The notes under the pieces: model-generated
The model's input: only the letters and a program-made list of their open reading frames with translations
The model's database searches: none
What the model was told of the DNA's origin: nothing
Shown here: positions 15,065 through 25,988 of the stretch, piece by piece
Numbering within the stretch: position 1 is the stretch's first letter
How the letters are laid out: every line of letters starts with the position of its first letter
Position numbers and translations under genes: made by a program
Assembly: GCF_014695715.1 (NCBI RefSeq)
Contig: NZ_JACJOT010000004.1
Coordinates: forward strand, 1-64,000
DNA: 64,000 nt
Origin: Microcoleus sp. FACHB-68
GTDB taxonomy: Bacteria > Cyanobacteriota > Cyanobacteriia > Cyanobacteriales > Oscillatoriaceae
Direction of reading: 5' to 3'

Positions 15065-17200
15065 ATGTCTTTCAAAAGATACGCACCTTCATGTCCCTGG
15101 CCTCTTTCAGCTTCATATCTACCAGAGGGAAACAAGTCAGTATCCCAAGACTCACCTTCACTGACAGAAAATACTGAAGATCAAGACATTCAAACCTTGC
15201 ACCTAAAACAGCAAGTTCAGATGTCTGCTTTACTCAACGAAATTAACAACTCTGTCCGCAGTACCCTGGATCTTGAAGAAATCCTCACCTCTGCGTGCCG
15301 GCTACTGGGTCAAGCCCTCAAGTGCAGTCGCGTGAGCATTCTGGTTAATGAGTTAGAAGAGGCAGAAACGTTTATCACACGAGGGGAGTATAACCAAGGT
15401 GGCTATCCCGTGCAATTGGGGCTAAAGGTGCCCATTGCAGATAATCCTCACCTAAAGATTTTACTGTCACAACCAGGGCCGCTGGCTGTGAAAAACTTTC
15501 AGGAGTTTCCGGGGTTGGGTAAGCGGGCGCGAGGACTGGTGAGAACCTTGGGCATTCGGTCGATGTTGGCGATTGCAACTCGCTGTCAAGGACGAGTCAA
15601 TGGGGCGATTGGTTTGCAGCAGTGCGATCGCGAACGTGCGTGGACAGAGTGGGAAGAGCAACTTTTAGAAGGCGTTGCAAGTCAACTGGCGATTGCGATT
15701 AACCAAGCGCAGCTTTACAGTGAAAGCCGGCGTCAAGCTGAGCGAGAATCTTTGTTGCGCTTAGTCACAAATCAAATTCGCAGCACCCTGGATTTAAACA
15801 CGATTTTGCAAACAGCGGTGCGAGGCGTGCGTCAGATCCTCAACTCAGATCGGGTGGTCATTTACCAGTTCAAAGAAAACTGGCACGGGGAGATTGTAGT
15901 TGAGGATTTAATTGTCCCTTGGCCGTCGATTTTTAGGGACATGGTAGCGGATAATTGCTTTTCCGAAGAGTACGCGCATCTGTATCAGCAAGGGCGTGTG
16001 CGAAGCATTCCGGATATTCACAAAGCCGGTTTAAATCCGTGTCATGTTAAATATTTAGAAAGCTTGCAAGTTAAAGCGAATTTAATTGTGCCGATTGTTA
16101 TGGGTCGCAGTGGGCAGACTTGCGAGAAATCTGCAAATTCCGAGCCGGCACAAGACTTGAACAACTCAGAAAAACCTCCCATCCCCAATCGTTTGTGGGG
16201 GCTGTTGATCGCCCATGAATGCAGCACTCCCCGGAACTGGCAACCCTCAGAAATAGAGTTGCTGTCCGATCTGGCTGATCAAATGGCAATTTCAATTCAG
16301 CAAGCTGAACTCTACGCGCAAGTTCAAGACACGGCTGCCAAATCTCAAGCTCAAGCTCAACAATTGCAAGCGGCATTAGAAGAATTGCGAGCAGCTCAGA
16401 TGCAGCTCATTCAAAGTGTTAAGTTATCCAGTTTGGGGCAAATGGTGGCCGGCATTGCCCACGAAATGAACAATGCCAACAATGTTATTCTTGCCAATCT
16501 ACATCATGCTCAAGAGTATGCAGGTGTGTTGAGTCAGGCAATTAATGTTGTTGCAGATGTGTGTCCTGATTCCTCAGCAATGGTTGACCGGCTGAATACG
16601 GAATTAGAGTTAGATTACATTCAACAAGACTTTCCCCAACTGCTCAAGTCTATGCAGCAAGGAAGTGAGCGAATTCGCGGAATTGTGTTGACGTTGCGGA
16701 ATTTTTCTCGCTTAGATGAAGCCGAATCTAAAGTGGTGAATTTAAATGAGGGAATGGAAAGCAGTTTGGCAATGCTGCAACACCGGCTCAAAGAGCGTGT
16801 GACTATTCATAAAAAATATGGGAATCTGCCGCAGGTGGAATGTTGCGCCGGCCAGATTAATCAAGTATTTTTTAACCTACTCAACAACGCGTTAGATGCG
16901 ATTGAAGCAACGGATCAGTTGGGTGAATTAACAATTCGCACTTGGCAAAGTACACCCGACTGGGTGGCAATTTCTATTCGTGATAACGGTGCCGGCATTT
17001 CTGCCGGTATTCAAGAGAAAATTTTTGACCCATTCTTCACCACAAAGCCCGTGGGACAAGGTACGGGTTTGGGGTTGTCGATGTGCTATCAAGTGATTGT
17101 CAAAGGTCATGGGGGCCGGCTGCGCTGCATTAGTTCATCTGGTGAGGGTGCAGAGTTTATTGTGGAATTGCCGGTTAAAGCGAAAGGCGAGGGGCAATGA
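15065..17200 (+). CDS. GAF-GAF sensor histidine kinase with a DXCF cyanobacteriochrome-like GAF domain
   Basis: 711 residues from the ATG at 15065; an in-frame GTG lies 12 bp upstream. GAF1 is about 53-215 and GAF2 about 230-420. GAF2 has the cyanobacteriochrome pattern DRVVIYQF, NWHGEIVVED, a D-N-C-F motif (Cys298), and PCHVKYLE (Cys326-His327) followed by LQVKANLIVPI. The 28-residue gap between the cysteines matches my recollection of TePixJ-type DXCF photoreceptors. A coiled coil leads to HisKA (phospho-acceptor His466 in GIAHEMNN) and an HATPase with N box (NLLNNALDAIE), DNGAG and GTGLGLS. It has no receiver domain and no membrane segment. It is convergent with the c-di-GMP gene 39 bp away, with no response regulator adjacent. 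Bilin binding is inferred. Confidence 0.87.
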   Translation: MSFKRYAPSCPWPLSASYLPEGNKSVSQDSPSLTENTEDQDIQTLHLKQQVQMSALLNEINNSVRSTLDLEEILTSACRLLGQALKCSRVSILVNELEEAETFITRGEYNQGGYPVQLGLKVPIADNPHLKILLSQPGPLAVKNFQEFPGLGKRARGLVRTLGIRSMLAIATRCQGRVNGAIGLQQCDRERAWTEWEEQLLEGVASQLAIAINQAQLYSESRRQAERESLLRLVTNQIRSTLDLNTILQTAVRGVRQILNSDRVVIYQFKENWHGEIVVEDLIVPWPSIFRDMVADNCFSEEYAHLYQQGRVRSIPDIHKAGLNPCHVKYLESLQVKANLIVPIVMGRSGQTCEKSANSEPAQDLNNSEKPPIPNRLWGLLIAHECSTPRNWQPSEIELLSDLADQMAISIQQAELYAQVQDTAAKSQAQAQQLQAALEELRAAQMQLIQSVKLSSLGQMVAGIAHEMNNANNVILANLHHAQEYAGVLSQAINVVADVCPDSSAMVDRLNTELELDYIQQDFPQLLKSMQQGSERIRGIVLTLRNFSRLDEAESKVVNLNEGMESSLAMLQHRLKERVTIHKKYGNLPQVECCAGQINQVFFNLLNNALDAIEATDQLGELTIRTWQSTPDWVAISIRDNGAGISAGIQEKIFDPFFTTKPVGQGTGLGLSMCYQVIVKGHGGRLRCISSSGEGAEFIVELPVKAKGEGQ

Positions 17201-17239
17201 TCAATTTCTCTCCCAATGCTTCGCCTCTACGCATCAATA

Positions 17240-20200
17240 TCACCATTGCAACTCGGCGATCAGCAACGCCTCGGCTGCTTCAGAAGTCAGCGGTTTGGAA
17301 ATAAAGAATCCCTGACTGTATTCGCAGCCCAAAGCTCTAATTTGTAACATATGTTCTAGAGTTTCTGCCCCTTCAGCGATGACATCCATTCCCATACTAT
17401 GAGCCAGCATCACAATTGCCCGGACAATCTCTGTATGCTCACCCTCAAGGCCGATTCGACTGACAAAGGATCGGTCAATTTTTAAGGTATTGATGGGAAA
17501 GTGATGCAAATAGCTCAAGGATGAATAGCCGGTGCCAAAATCATCAAGGCATAATTGAATATTCCTGCTTCTAAGTTGCAACAAGGTGTCGGTTGCAGAC
17601 TCAGTATTATCGACAATCGCACTTTCAGTAATTTCTAGCTTTAAACAGTCAGCATTTAAATTTGTTTCTGTTAAAATTTGGTCAATTTGTTCTACCAAAT
17701 TGGGTTGCAAAAACTGTTTTCCAGAGAGATTCACGCTAATAGTTAGGGGTAAGGGATTGAGATTATTTATTTCCCCCCCATTTGCGGTTCCACGTTCACC
17801 GGCTTTCTGAGAAAATTGCTCGATCCAGCAAGCCATCTGCCGGCAAGCTTCCCGCAGCACCCAGGCACCCAAGGGGAGGATAAGACCTGTTTCTTCTGCC
17901 ACTGGGATAAACTCGCTTGGGGGAACCATGCCGCGAGTTGGGTGTAGCCAGCGCACCAGCGCCTCAAAGCCGGCAATCCTGCCGGTGCTTAAGCAGATAA
18001 TTGGCTGGTAGTAAAGCACAAACTCCTGGCGATCTAAAGCCCGCCGCAGGTCATTTTCTAAATGCAGCAATGCCACAGCCCGATCGTGCATGGCTTTATC
18101 AAACACTGCATAGCGTGCTTTGCCTCGCGCCTTAGCGTGGTACATCGCTATGTCGGCATCGCGCAGCACATCGCCCTGCCAGCCATAATCACTGGAACTA
18201 AGAGCGATGCCAATGCTGGTTGTGATAAAGACTTCATGCCGGTTGAGGCTGAAAGGAGCGAGCATCTCCTTATGAATTTGCTCAGCCAAAGCAATCGCAT
18301 CGCCGACTTGCTGGATACCTTCTAACAAGATGACGAAATGATCTCCCGCTAAACGTGCTATGAGAGAATTTTGAGAATTTTGAATTTCAGAGTTTAAAGT
18401 TGGAGTGAATACTGAATTAAAAATCGAGGAATTAAAGTCACTGAGACAGCTTTCCAGTCTGCTAGCAATTGCTCTGAGCAACCGATCTCCAACGGTATGC
18501 CCCAGGCTATCATTAATGACTTTAAACCGATCAAGATCGAGGAAAAGGACGGCACACAAATAATCGGGAGATCGTTTGGCTCGCGCCATTGCTTGCCCTA
18601 GCCGATCCATCAACAATGCTCGGTTGGGCAGCCCTGTCAGCGCATCGTGGAACGCATTATAAATTAATTGTTCCTCAGCCATTTTACGCTCGGTGATGTC
18701 GGTTTGTATACCGATAAAATGAGTTAGCTGACCTTGAGTGTTATAGACGGGGGCAACGTGCAGTTCCAACCACATCTGATTGCCATTTTTGAGATAGTTT
18801 CGTAAAATGACCCTACAATCTTTTCCCTCCTGAATTGCAGTTCGCAATTTATTTAAGGCCGGCTGAGTGATGTCATCACTTTGCAAAAACCGCAAGTTGT
18901 GCCCGATCACTTCTGCTGCCGTATAACCCGTCATAGTTTCAAAACTAGCATTGACATATACGGCTGGGTTATCTGGTTGCTGGGCATCGGTGATGACAAT
19001 GCCGTTGCTGCTGCTATGTATGGCACGCTCTAGCAGGCACAGCCGTTCTTCCTGTTGCTTGCGCTGTGTGATGTCGCGAGAGTTGACAACAAAACCGTCA
19101 ATCGCGCAGTTGTCCTGCCGGTTACTGCCAATCGCTTCTAAATACACCCAAGAACCGTCTGCATGGCGGAAGCGAAACTCAATTTTTACAACGATACCAA
19201 CTTGTTGAATGGCTGCAGCAAATAAATTTTGAACGGTTAGCTTATCTTCGGGATGAATGTAATCAAAGGCTTTTTGACCGATTAATTGTTCAGGTTGATA
19301 ACCTAAAATTCTTTCAAGTGAAGGACTTTCATAACGGATGGTTCCGTCAGCTTCTAGAATGGTAATTAAATCCGAAGAGTTTTGAACCAGCGAACGAAAA
19401 CCTTCTTCGCTTTTCGCGAGAGCCTCTAACGCTTGTTTCCGATCATTAATATTAACCGCACTAAAACAAACGCTGTTAACTTCACCTTGGTCATTAAACA
19501 CAGGATTATAATTGGCTTCAAACCAATTATCGGTGTCTGTCATTCCTTTGACATTACGCTCTACCTGTACCGAGCGTCCCTGCATCGCTTCTTGAAAATG
19601 GTGATTAAAATCGTCTAAATCTTCAGGGGAAACGTAGTCATGAATGGAATCACCGGCTTGAATTTCTCGCCGCCAAATCGCTTTGGCTCCTTCATTCGCG
19701 GTTTTGTTAAAGGCCAAAATTTTATAATTGCGGTCAATCAGGATGATCGACTGTAAGCTACTGTTAAAAACTGCTTTTAAGTTGGCTTCCGATTCTTTTA
19801 AAGCGGCTTCTGTGGAGGCGCGTTCGGTAATGTCAATGACTGTCCCGATCTGGCGGATCGCTTCACCGGCATCGTCTCGCCAAACTTCACCCTTACAACC
19901 CACCCAGCGGATAGTCCCATCTGACCTAATAATGCGATGCTCAATGGCATAGTCTGCCCCCTCATGTAGGGTTTGAGCGACGGCATTCCTCACCCGATCA
20001 AAATCTTCAGGATGAATAAATTGCAAGTAGTCTTTATATGTGCCGGCAAATGAACTATCCTGAATTCCAAAAATCGCTGCAACTTCATCGGACCATCTGA
20101 TAGTGTCGGTTGGTATATCCCAATCCCAAACCCCCATGCGGGCTGCTTTCAGGGCAAACTTTAACCGCGCTTCGCTTTGTTGCAGTGCTGACTGCGCTTG

Positions 20201-21475
20201 TTTGCGGTTTGTGATATCAATTCCGACTAAAAATGCGGCTTTTCCCTGATTGTATTTTTGAGTCACAATCAAATAATTTCGCAATTGCCCATGAATTTCT
20301 GCCGGCAGTTCTTGGAGAGATTCTGTTGCAGAACTTGCAAAAAACTGGCGCACAAATTCATTAAACTCTGGGCTGGAGCCGAGAAACCCAATGTCTCGAC
20401 CAACAAAAGCTTCTGGGGTCAAGCTGTAAAGTTTAGCTAAATGCCGGTTAACTCCCAAATAGCGCAAATCTGAGCTAATGGAAGAAACAATTCCCGGCAC
20501 AGTTTCTAGAATTGTTTGGAGTTGCTCATTTGCTTGAGCGAGTGCCTGTTGAATCTGGCATTGTTCTGTGGTGTCTGTGAGAATAAGCTGGGTTGCCGGT
20601 TGGTTGTGATAAGTGACGGCCACACCCACCACTTCAACATCAATAATTTGTCTATCTGATATTTTTTGAATTTGGCATTTTATCTTTTGAGTTGAAGCCG
20701 GCAACGGAAACTGCAAAAGTGAAGATTTAAAATTGTCTTGTGAGTTTGGATGAATAAAATCTAAAATCGGTTTTCCAATGAGTTGTTGGGGTTCCGTCGC
20801 CCCCATTAATTTCATCGCGGCAGCATTGATATTCACCAATTTGCCTTGAACCTGGATAATGATCGCATCGGAAGAAAGTTCGCAAAGCCGGTGATAGCGT
20901 TCTTCAGTTTCACGCTGCAATGCTTGCGAACGCTTGTATTCGGTAATGTCGCACAAGGTACTCAGAATCGCCGGTTCGTCGTTGAAGGTTATCGACTGCA
21001 ATGACACCGTAGCCCAAAAGGGGGTGCCGTCTGCTTTTTTGAAGCGCACTTCGTAATTCTGAACCGATCCGTCTCGCTTCAGTGCCTCTAGCAGAATTTG
21101 ACGATCACTGTGATCGTAATAAAAGTCTGTTTTGCAGCGTCCAATTAATTGCTGAGACGAAATTCCTATAATTTGGCAGAAAAGTTCATTACTATCCAAA
21201 ATGGTGCCGGTGCTAAGACGGCTGATCGCCACCGGCATCGGTATCAACTCGACAAATGCCCGAAATTCAGTCGGTAGATCCGATTGTTTGCCGTAATATT
21301 CCCGCCGAGTTTCCTGGGCGGGCGGCAACGATGCCTGCGCTATAGCTGGCGAAATACCCCCTTCATGGCTGTCGCTCATCAGTTTTGCCAGTTTTGGGTT
21401 GACTTGTTCTACCTGCCTCGATTGCGGGAACCAACTGTTGGGCTTGATTTCAAACGGGTCTTTGGGGCTGAACAA
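17240..21475 (-). CDS. Multi-PAS sensor with GGDEF and EAL domains (c-di-GMP turnover)
   Basis: 1411 residues from a TTG at 21475; an ATG at 21379 (codon 33) is an equally good start. About seven PAS/PAC domains fill residues 65-945, the one near 815-940 being LOV/PAS-like (GHNLRFLQ). GGDEF spans about 950-1130 and EAL about 1140-1405. The GGDEF signature is changed to AGDHF, so cyclase activity is doubtful. The EAL part is intact ([38 protein letters not shown]), so it is probably a c-di-GMP phosphodiesterase. In the LOV-like PAS, the segment GHNLRFLQ lacks the photoactive cysteine of NCRFLQ, so flavin photochemistry is unlikely. No membrane helices are seen, so it is probably cytosolic. Confidence 0.9.
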   Translation of the reverse strand: MFSPKDPFEIKPNSWFPQSRQVEQVNPKLAKLMSDSHEGGISPAIAQASLPPAQETRREYYGKQSDLPTEFRAFVELIPMPVAISRLSTGTILDSNELFCQIIGISSQQLIGRCKTDFYYDHSDRQILLEALKRDGSVQNYEVRFKKADGTPFWATVSLQSITFNDEPAILSTLCDITEYKRSQALQRETEERYHRLCELSSDAIIIQVQGKLVNINAAAMKLMGATEPQQLIGKPILDFIHPNSQDNFKSSLLQFPLPASTQKIKCQIQKISDRQIIDVEVVGVAVTYHNQPATQLILTDTTEQCQIQQALAQANEQLQTILETVPGIVSSISSDLRYLGVNRHLAKLYSLTPEAFVGRDIGFLGSSPEFNEFVRQFFASSATESLQELPAEIHGQLRNYLIVTQKYNQGKAAFLVGIDITNRKQAQSALQQSEARLKFALKAARMGVWDWDIPTDTIRWSDEVAAIFGIQDSSFAGTYKDYLQFIHPEDFDRVRNAVAQTLHEGADYAIEHRIIRSDGTIRWVGCKGEVWRDDAGEAIRQIGTVIDITERASTEAALKESEANLKAVFNSSLQSIILIDRNYKILAFNKTANEGAKAIWRREIQAGDSIHDYVSPEDLDDFNHHFQEAMQGRSVQVERNVKGMTDTDNWFEANYNPVFNDQGEVNSVCFSAVNINDRKQALEALAKSEEGFRSLVQNSSDLITILEADGTIRYESPSLERILGYQPEQLIGQKAFDYIHPEDKLTVQNLFAAAIQQVGIVVKIEFRFRHADGSWVYLEAIGSNRQDNCAIDGFVVNSRDITQRKQQEERLCLLERAIHSSSNGIVITDAQQPDNPAVYVNASFETMTGYTAAEVIGHNLRFLQSDDITQPALNKLRTAIQEGKDCRVILRNYLKNGNQMWLELHVAPVYNTQGQLTHFIGIQTDITERKMAEEQLIYNAFHDALTGLPNRALLMDRLGQAMARAKRSPDYLCAVLFLDLDRFKVINDSLGHTVGDRLLRAIASRLESCLSDFNSSIFNSVFTPTLNSEIQNSQNSLIARLAGDHFVILLEGIQQVGDAIALAEQIHKEMLAPFSLNRHEVFITTSIGIALSSSDYGWQGDVLRDADIAMYHAKARGKARYAVFDKAMHDRAVALLHLENDLRRALDRQEFVLYYQPIICLSTGRIAGFEALVRWLHPTRGMVPPSEFIPVAEETGLILPLGAWVLREACRQMACWIEQFSQKAGERGTANGGEINNLNPLPLTISVNLSGKQFLQPNLVEQIDQILTETNLNADCLKLEITESAIVDNTESATDTLLQLRSRNIQLCLDDFGTGYSSLSYLHHFPINTLKIDRSFVSRIGLEGEHTEIVRAIVMLAHSMGMDVIAEGAETLEHMLQIRALGCEYSQGFFISKPLTSEAAEALLIAELQW

Positions 21476-22171
21476 AATGCTTATCTATGATAAACGCTAT
21501 CTATTAACATTTTGCTGACAACTTTGACACCGTGAGTATGAATCTGAAAAGATATTTAATTAATCTTAAACATTAATTAAATTTTTATGTATTATTTAAA
21601 ATCTATATACTCATCTATAGATGGAATAACCTAGGGAATGATATCATGGTGGTAACAGCTAACTAAGCCGATCAGTTCGTGAGATTGAATTCAACATCCC
21701 GGAAAACAGCTTAAAAAGTCTCGGTCTTGCCCTTGTAGATTTATCTAGAAAGAAAGTTTTGAAGGTGAAAAGAATGCAACGATTCCGCAAAATAGGGAAA
21801 AAAGCTAGGGACTAGGGGAACAGAGGAAGAAAAAGAACAACCGATATCGGTAATCTGACAGTGGGAAGACAGTAGGGCCAGAGAGGGTTGGTTTTGATTA
21901 ATTCTGTTTGATTACTTAATTTATATAAATTGCCTAATAAGCTGGAAAGCTTGCTGATCAATCCTTATATTATAAATTTTTCTATATTAATTAACCGTAA
22001 GAACAGGAGAGAAAAAGACAGTCAAAAACTTTACGAGAATTGATAATTTCGTTCACTGCCAACTGTAACGAGCTTTGAGGTGGCAGTAACCTCAACAACA
22101 GGGGCGTATTACAATACGCACCGACTATCACTGCAATCCTTGTGCTGATGCCATCTTTGGAGAGTGCCAAA
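21476..22171. other. Long divergent spacer upstream of acnB
   Basis: 696 bp of mostly AT-rich DNA. It includes a palindromic ATGATATCAT near 21640 and purine-rich stretches of GGGACTAGGGG type. No ORF above 15 codons has a good ribosome site. It should carry the promoters for both flanking genes; none stands out. Confidence 0.4.
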
Positions 22172-24778
22172 ATGCTGGAATCTTATCGGAAACACGTTGC
22201 TGAGCGGGCGGCTTTGGGAATTCCGCCACTGCCGTTGGATGCCCCACAAACCTCTGAGTTGTGCGAGTTGTTGAAAAACCCGCCGGCAGGGGAAGAAGAG
22301 ACGCTTCTGGAGTTATTGCAAGATCGCGTCCCGCCCGGTGTTGATCAAGCCGCTTATGTCAAAGCCGGCTTTTTAACAGCAGTTGCGAAAGGAGAGATTG
22401 AATGCCCCCTGATTGTGCCCCAAGGTGCAGTGAAACTTCTCGGCACCATGATGGGTGGATATAACGTGCAATCGTTGGTGAGCTTGCTAGAGTCAAGTGA
22501 GCCGGCAATCGCTGCCTCCGCCGCTGCAGCGCTAAGCAAGACGTTGTTGGTATTTGATGCGTTTCACGACGTTTTAACTTTGTCTGATATCAATCCCTAT
22601 GCCAAGCAAGTCATCGACTCTTGGGCAACAGCAGATTGGTTCATCGGGCGTCCAAAACTGCCAGAAGCCATCACTCTCACCGTGTTTAAGGTGCCGGGAG
22701 AAACGAATACCGACGATCTTTCACCGGCACCCCACGCTACCACACGCCCAGATATTCCCTTACACGCGACAGTGATGCTGGAATCGCGGATGCCAGGAGC
22801 GGTGCAAACCATTGCTCAATTGAAGCAGAAAGGGCATCCCGTGGCGTATGTCGGGGATGTTGTGGGCACAGGTTCCTCCCGCAAATCTGCCATCAATTCA
22901 GTGCTGTGGCACATTGGCAATGATATTCCCTACGTGCCCAATAAACGGGCTGGGGGATATATTTTAGGCAGTGCGATCGCCCCCATCTTCTTCAACACAG
23001 CAGAAGATTCGGGTGCCTTGCCCATCGAGTGCGATGTCACGAAGATGGAAACCGGCATGGTGATTACAATTCATCCTTACAAAGGTGAAATCACCAATGA
23101 AGCGGGGGAAGTGATTTCAACATTTACCCTCAAGCCTGACACAATTTTAGATGAAGTGCGTGCCGGTGGTCGAATTCCCCTGTTAATTGGGCGAGCACTT
23201 ACTGATAAAACGCGAATTTCTCTCGGTTTAGATCCTAGCCCAATTTTTGTTCGTCCTCGCCCCCCACTCGATACCGGCAAAGGTTACACCCTCGCGCAAA
23301 AAATGGTGGGCAAAGCCTGCGGTTTAAAAGGCGTGCGTCCCGGCACTTCTTGTGAGCCAATGATGACAACCGTTGGTTCCCAAGATACCACAGGGCCGAT
23401 GACGCGGGATGAGTTGAAAGAACTTGCCTGTTTAGGGTTTTCTGCTGATTTGGTGATGCAAAGTTTCTGTCACACGGCGGCTTATCCCAAGCCGGTGGAT
23501 GTGAAGACTCACAAGGACTTGCCAGACTTTTTTGCCCAGCGTGCCGGTGTTGCTTTGCGTCCCGGTGATGGCATTATTCACTCTTGGTTAAACCGGATGT
23601 TATTGCCGGATACTGTGGGCACCGGCGGTGATTCTCACACGCGTTTTCCGCTGGGAATTTCCTTCCCTGCCGGTTCAGGTTTGGTGGCATTTGCGGCGGC
23701 TTTAGGTTTAATGCCTTTGGATATGCCGGAATCGGTTTTAGTGCGCTTCAAAGGTGAATTGCAACCCGGTATTACCTTGCGGGATATTGTGAATGCAATT
23801 CCTTATGTGGCGATTCAAAAAGGCTTGCTGACTGCCGATAAACAGAATAAGAAAAATATCTTTTCTGGGCGGATTATGGAGATTGAAGGCTTGCCAGATT
23901 TGAAGGTTGAGCAAGCGTTTGAATTGACAGATGCCACGGCTGAGCGTTCCTGTGCCGGTTCCACGATTAAGTTGAGTGTGGAAACGGTTTCTGAGTATTT
24001 GCGATCTAATGTGGCGCTGTTGAAAAATATGGCGGCGCGGGGTTATCAAGATGCTCGCACGATTATGCGCCGCGTAGCAAAAATGGAGGAATGGTTAGCA
24101 AATCCAGTCTTGATGGAAGCCGATCCGGATGCGGAATATGCAGCCATTATTGAGATTGATTTGAATGAAATCACAGAACCCATTGTTGCCGCTCCCAATG
24201 ACCCAGATAATGTGAAATTACTGTCTGAGGTGGCGAATGATCCGGTGCAGGAAGTGTTTATCGGTTCTTGCATGACTAATATCGGTCATTATCGGGCAAG
24301 TGCAAAAGTTTTGGAAGGGGAGGGAGCGGTAAAAACACGCTTGTGGATTTGCCCACCAACTCGCATGGATGAGTATCAGTTGAAAGAAGAAGGCGTTTAC
24401 GGCACATTTGGGGCTGCCGGCGCGCGAACTGAGATGCCGGGATGCAGTTTATGTATGGGGAATCAGGCGCGGGTTGCGGATGCGACAACAGTGTTTTCCA
24501 CTTCGACTCGCAACTTCAACAATCGCATGGGCAAAGATGCGCGAGTTTATCTCGGTTCGGCTGAATTAGCAGCAGTTTGTTCCCTGTTAGGGCGGGTTCC
24601 CACTGTACAGGAATACATGGATATTGTGGCGAAAAAGATTCATCCTTTTGCCGGCGATTTGTATCGCTATTTGAATTTCGATCAAATTGCTGGATTTGAG
24701 GATGAAGGGCGCGTGATTGCGCTGGAAGATATGCCCCGAATTGAGGATATTTTGGGGATGCCGGCGGCTACGCGATAA
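22172..24778 (+). CDS. acnB: Aconitate hydratase B
   Basis: 868 residues. It interconverts citrate and isocitrate in the TCA cycle and may also act as a 2-methylisocitrate dehydratase. The start at 22172 is chosen because [16 protein letters not shown] aligns with the E. coli AcnB N-terminus and because GGAG lies 9 bases upstream; in-frame ATG/GTG codons at 22148 and 22142 would add 8-10 residues. The [4Fe-4S] ligands are Cys700 ([10 protein letters not shown]), Cys758 and Cys761 ([13 protein letters not shown]), the same spacing as in E. coli. The N-terminal HEAT-like and swivel domains ([21 protein letters not shown]) are present. It is monocistronic and followed by a strong terminator. Confidence 0.97.
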   Translation: MLESYRKHVAERAALGIPPLPLDAPQTSELCELLKNPPAGEEETLLELLQDRVPPGVDQAAYVKAGFLTAVAKGEIECPLIVPQGAVKLLGTMMGGYNVQSLVSLLESSEPAIAASAAAALSKTLLVFDAFHDVLTLSDINPYAKQVIDSWATADWFIGRPKLPEAITLTVFKVPGETNTDDLSPAPHATTRPDIPLHATVMLESRMPGAVQTIAQLKQKGHPVAYVGDVVGTGSSRKSAINSVLWHIGNDIPYVPNKRAGGYILGSAIAPIFFNTAEDSGALPIECDVTKMETGMVITIHPYKGEITNEAGEVISTFTLKPDTILDEVRAGGRIPLLIGRALTDKTRISLGLDPSPIFVRPRPPLDTGKGYTLAQKMVGKACGLKGVRPGTSCEPMMTTVGSQDTTGPMTRDELKELACLGFSADLVMQSFCHTAAYPKPVDVKTHKDLPDFFAQRAGVALRPGDGIIHSWLNRMLLPDTVGTGGDSHTRFPLGISFPAGSGLVAFAAALGLMPLDMPESVLVRFKGELQPGITLRDIVNAIPYVAIQKGLLTADKQNKKNIFSGRIMEIEGLPDLKVEQAFELTDATAERSCAGSTIKLSVETVSEYLRSNVALLKNMAARGYQDARTIMRRVAKMEEWLANPVLMEADPDAEYAAIIEIDLNEITEPIVAAPNDPDNVKLLSEVANDPVQEVFIGSCMTNIGHYRASAKVLEGEGAVKTRLWICPPTRMDEYQLKEEGVYGTFGAAGARTEMPGCSLCMGNQARVADATTVFSTSTRNFNNRMGKDARVYLGSAELAAVCSLLGRVPTVQEYMDIVAKKIHPFAGDLYRYLNFDQIAGFEDEGRVIALEDMPRIEDILGMPAATR

Positions 24779-24823
24779 CCATAAATCTAAGCCCAGATTT
24801 TGATCTCTGGGGTTATAGCAACC

Positions 24824-24848
24824 AAGCCCGCTGGTGCGGGCTTTTTTT
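24824..24848 (+). terminator. Intrinsic terminator of acnB
   Basis: AAGCCCGC, loop TGGT, GCGGGCTT, then a T run. It begins 45 bp after the acnB stop codon. Confidence 0.93.
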
Positions 24849-24891
24849 GTTAATAAAATAGACGAAAAATAAGACAAAAGGGGTAATTATC

Positions 24892-25054
24892 TTAGTCAAC
24901 TATCCATTTGCTAAAGAATTGATTGTGAAGCTTGAAGGTCATATTCGGATATCAGCCTCTTCTCGAAGCCATTGAGGATGAGGGGTTAATCCGTGCCATG
25001 ATGGAAGTCAAAGGCGAAACTCCGCAAGCACTAGCAGAGCTTGAGAAAGAGTAA
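24892..25054 (+). pseudogene. Frameshifted remnant of a small antitoxin-like gene
   Basis: One frame reads LVNYPFAKELIVKLEGHIR from about 24892 and then hits a stop. A second frame continues with YQPLLEAIEDEGLIRAMMEV, running to a TAA at 25052-25054. Joined, they look like the start and end of a short cyanobacterial protein of the Phd/YefM-antitoxin-like kind, with the middle deleted and the frame lost. There is no good start codon and no toxin partner alongside. The family assignment is by recall of the LLEAIEDEGL-type C-terminus and is uncertain. Confidence 0.5.
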
Positions 25055-25119
25055 ATACACTGTATCAACCAAGCTTTTTGAAACACATCAAAGCTATCAA
25101 AAGTCAATTGATTCGATTT

Positions 25120-25168
25120 CGTAGGTTAGGTTGAGGGAACGAACCCTCCGTTGCACTTCGCCCAACAA
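25120..25168. repeat. Likely dispersed intergenic repeat (GTAGGTTAGGTTGAGGGAACG type)
   Basis: The stretch resembles the short GTTGGGTTGAGGNACGAAACCC-like elements scattered between genes of filamentous cyanobacteria. Only one copy is in this window, so the call rests on recall. Confidence 0.3.
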
Positions 25169-25313
25169 ATTCTCATTTTTTTCATCAAGCTTTGATTCAA
25201 AGAAACTCAAATTCAACCCGGATAATAAGGTGATTTAGAAAGCATATTCAAGAGAACGAATACCTAAAGAAAGCCAAACGCTTCCCGACACTTTATCCCA
25301 ACTGATCGGCAAC

Positions 25314-25560
25314 CTAATCTCTAACTGCCGGCGCAGAATTCAACCGCAACACCTCACCGGCAATCACTTGCGCTTCCCCATCGTTAAATGTGAAATCGAT
25401 ACCTTCACAGTAGAGATCACCGGCACACTCACACTCAACTCATCCACCCCCAACCCCAACAAAACCGGCATTGCCAAGGGAGATGACGCCAACTCACCGC
25501 ACACCTCCACCCAGATGCCGGCATAGTATCGCAGGAAAACCCACCCAACGCCTCTGTAAA
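25314..25560 (-). pseudogene. Remnant of a PTS enzyme I-type gene, C-terminal end
   Basis: On the minus strand one frame reads IWVEVCGELASSPLAMPVLL followed by GLGVDELSVSVPVIS. This is the conserved phosphoenolpyruvate-protein phosphotransferase segment with its catalytic-region Cys-Gly-Glu. After STVKVSISHLTMG the frame breaks, and a second frame supplies EAQVIAGEVLRLNSAPAVRD and a TAG at 25314. Upstream of about 25560 the similarity fades. At least one frameshift and loss of most of the gene make it a pseudogene. The parent could be ptsI or the multiphosphoryl protein of the dihydroxyacetone kinase system. Confidence 0.7.
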
Positions 25561-25988
25561 GCAAGATGGCGAAGCCGGCAAACAAACACACCCGCCAAGG
25601 CATAACCAACCGCTTGTGCCATCACCGGCACCTTCTTTGCCCCACTGCCATTTAGTAAACCAGACCACTAGAATAGTGCCTGTGGGGAAGTATTGCTAGA
25701 CAAATAAGTTTTTCAGAAATTGGGGAGTCTTCATCGTAAAGGCGCTCATAACAGATGATATTCCCTACAAGAGGTTAGAATTTCTCTGCTTGAGGCAATT
25801 GCCGTGACTTCCCCCACAGCATTTACTTAAGGAAAATCGAGAGACAGCCTAGACTCCCTGCTAACTGTAGGATTTTAAACTTTTTGTTAGATTATCCTTG
25901 GAATCAATCAACCTTAGTAAAATTCCTCCTCTCATCCGCGTCAAATCAGGGAAGCAAGCAGGCGCGATCTTGAAGGGGAATCGAAAAA
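25561..25988. other. Spacer with decayed DNA and the promoter region of the cyclase gene
   Basis: Upstream of the enzyme I remnant no further homology could be read. The last 100 bp ends with an AAGGGGAA ribosome site. Nothing else was recognised. Confidence 0.35.

Noticed and set aside
25364-25668. Minus-strand ORFs that could be called intact small genes
   Set aside because: The only recognisable part is an enzyme I C-terminus split by a frameshift, so they are pieces of a pseudogene.
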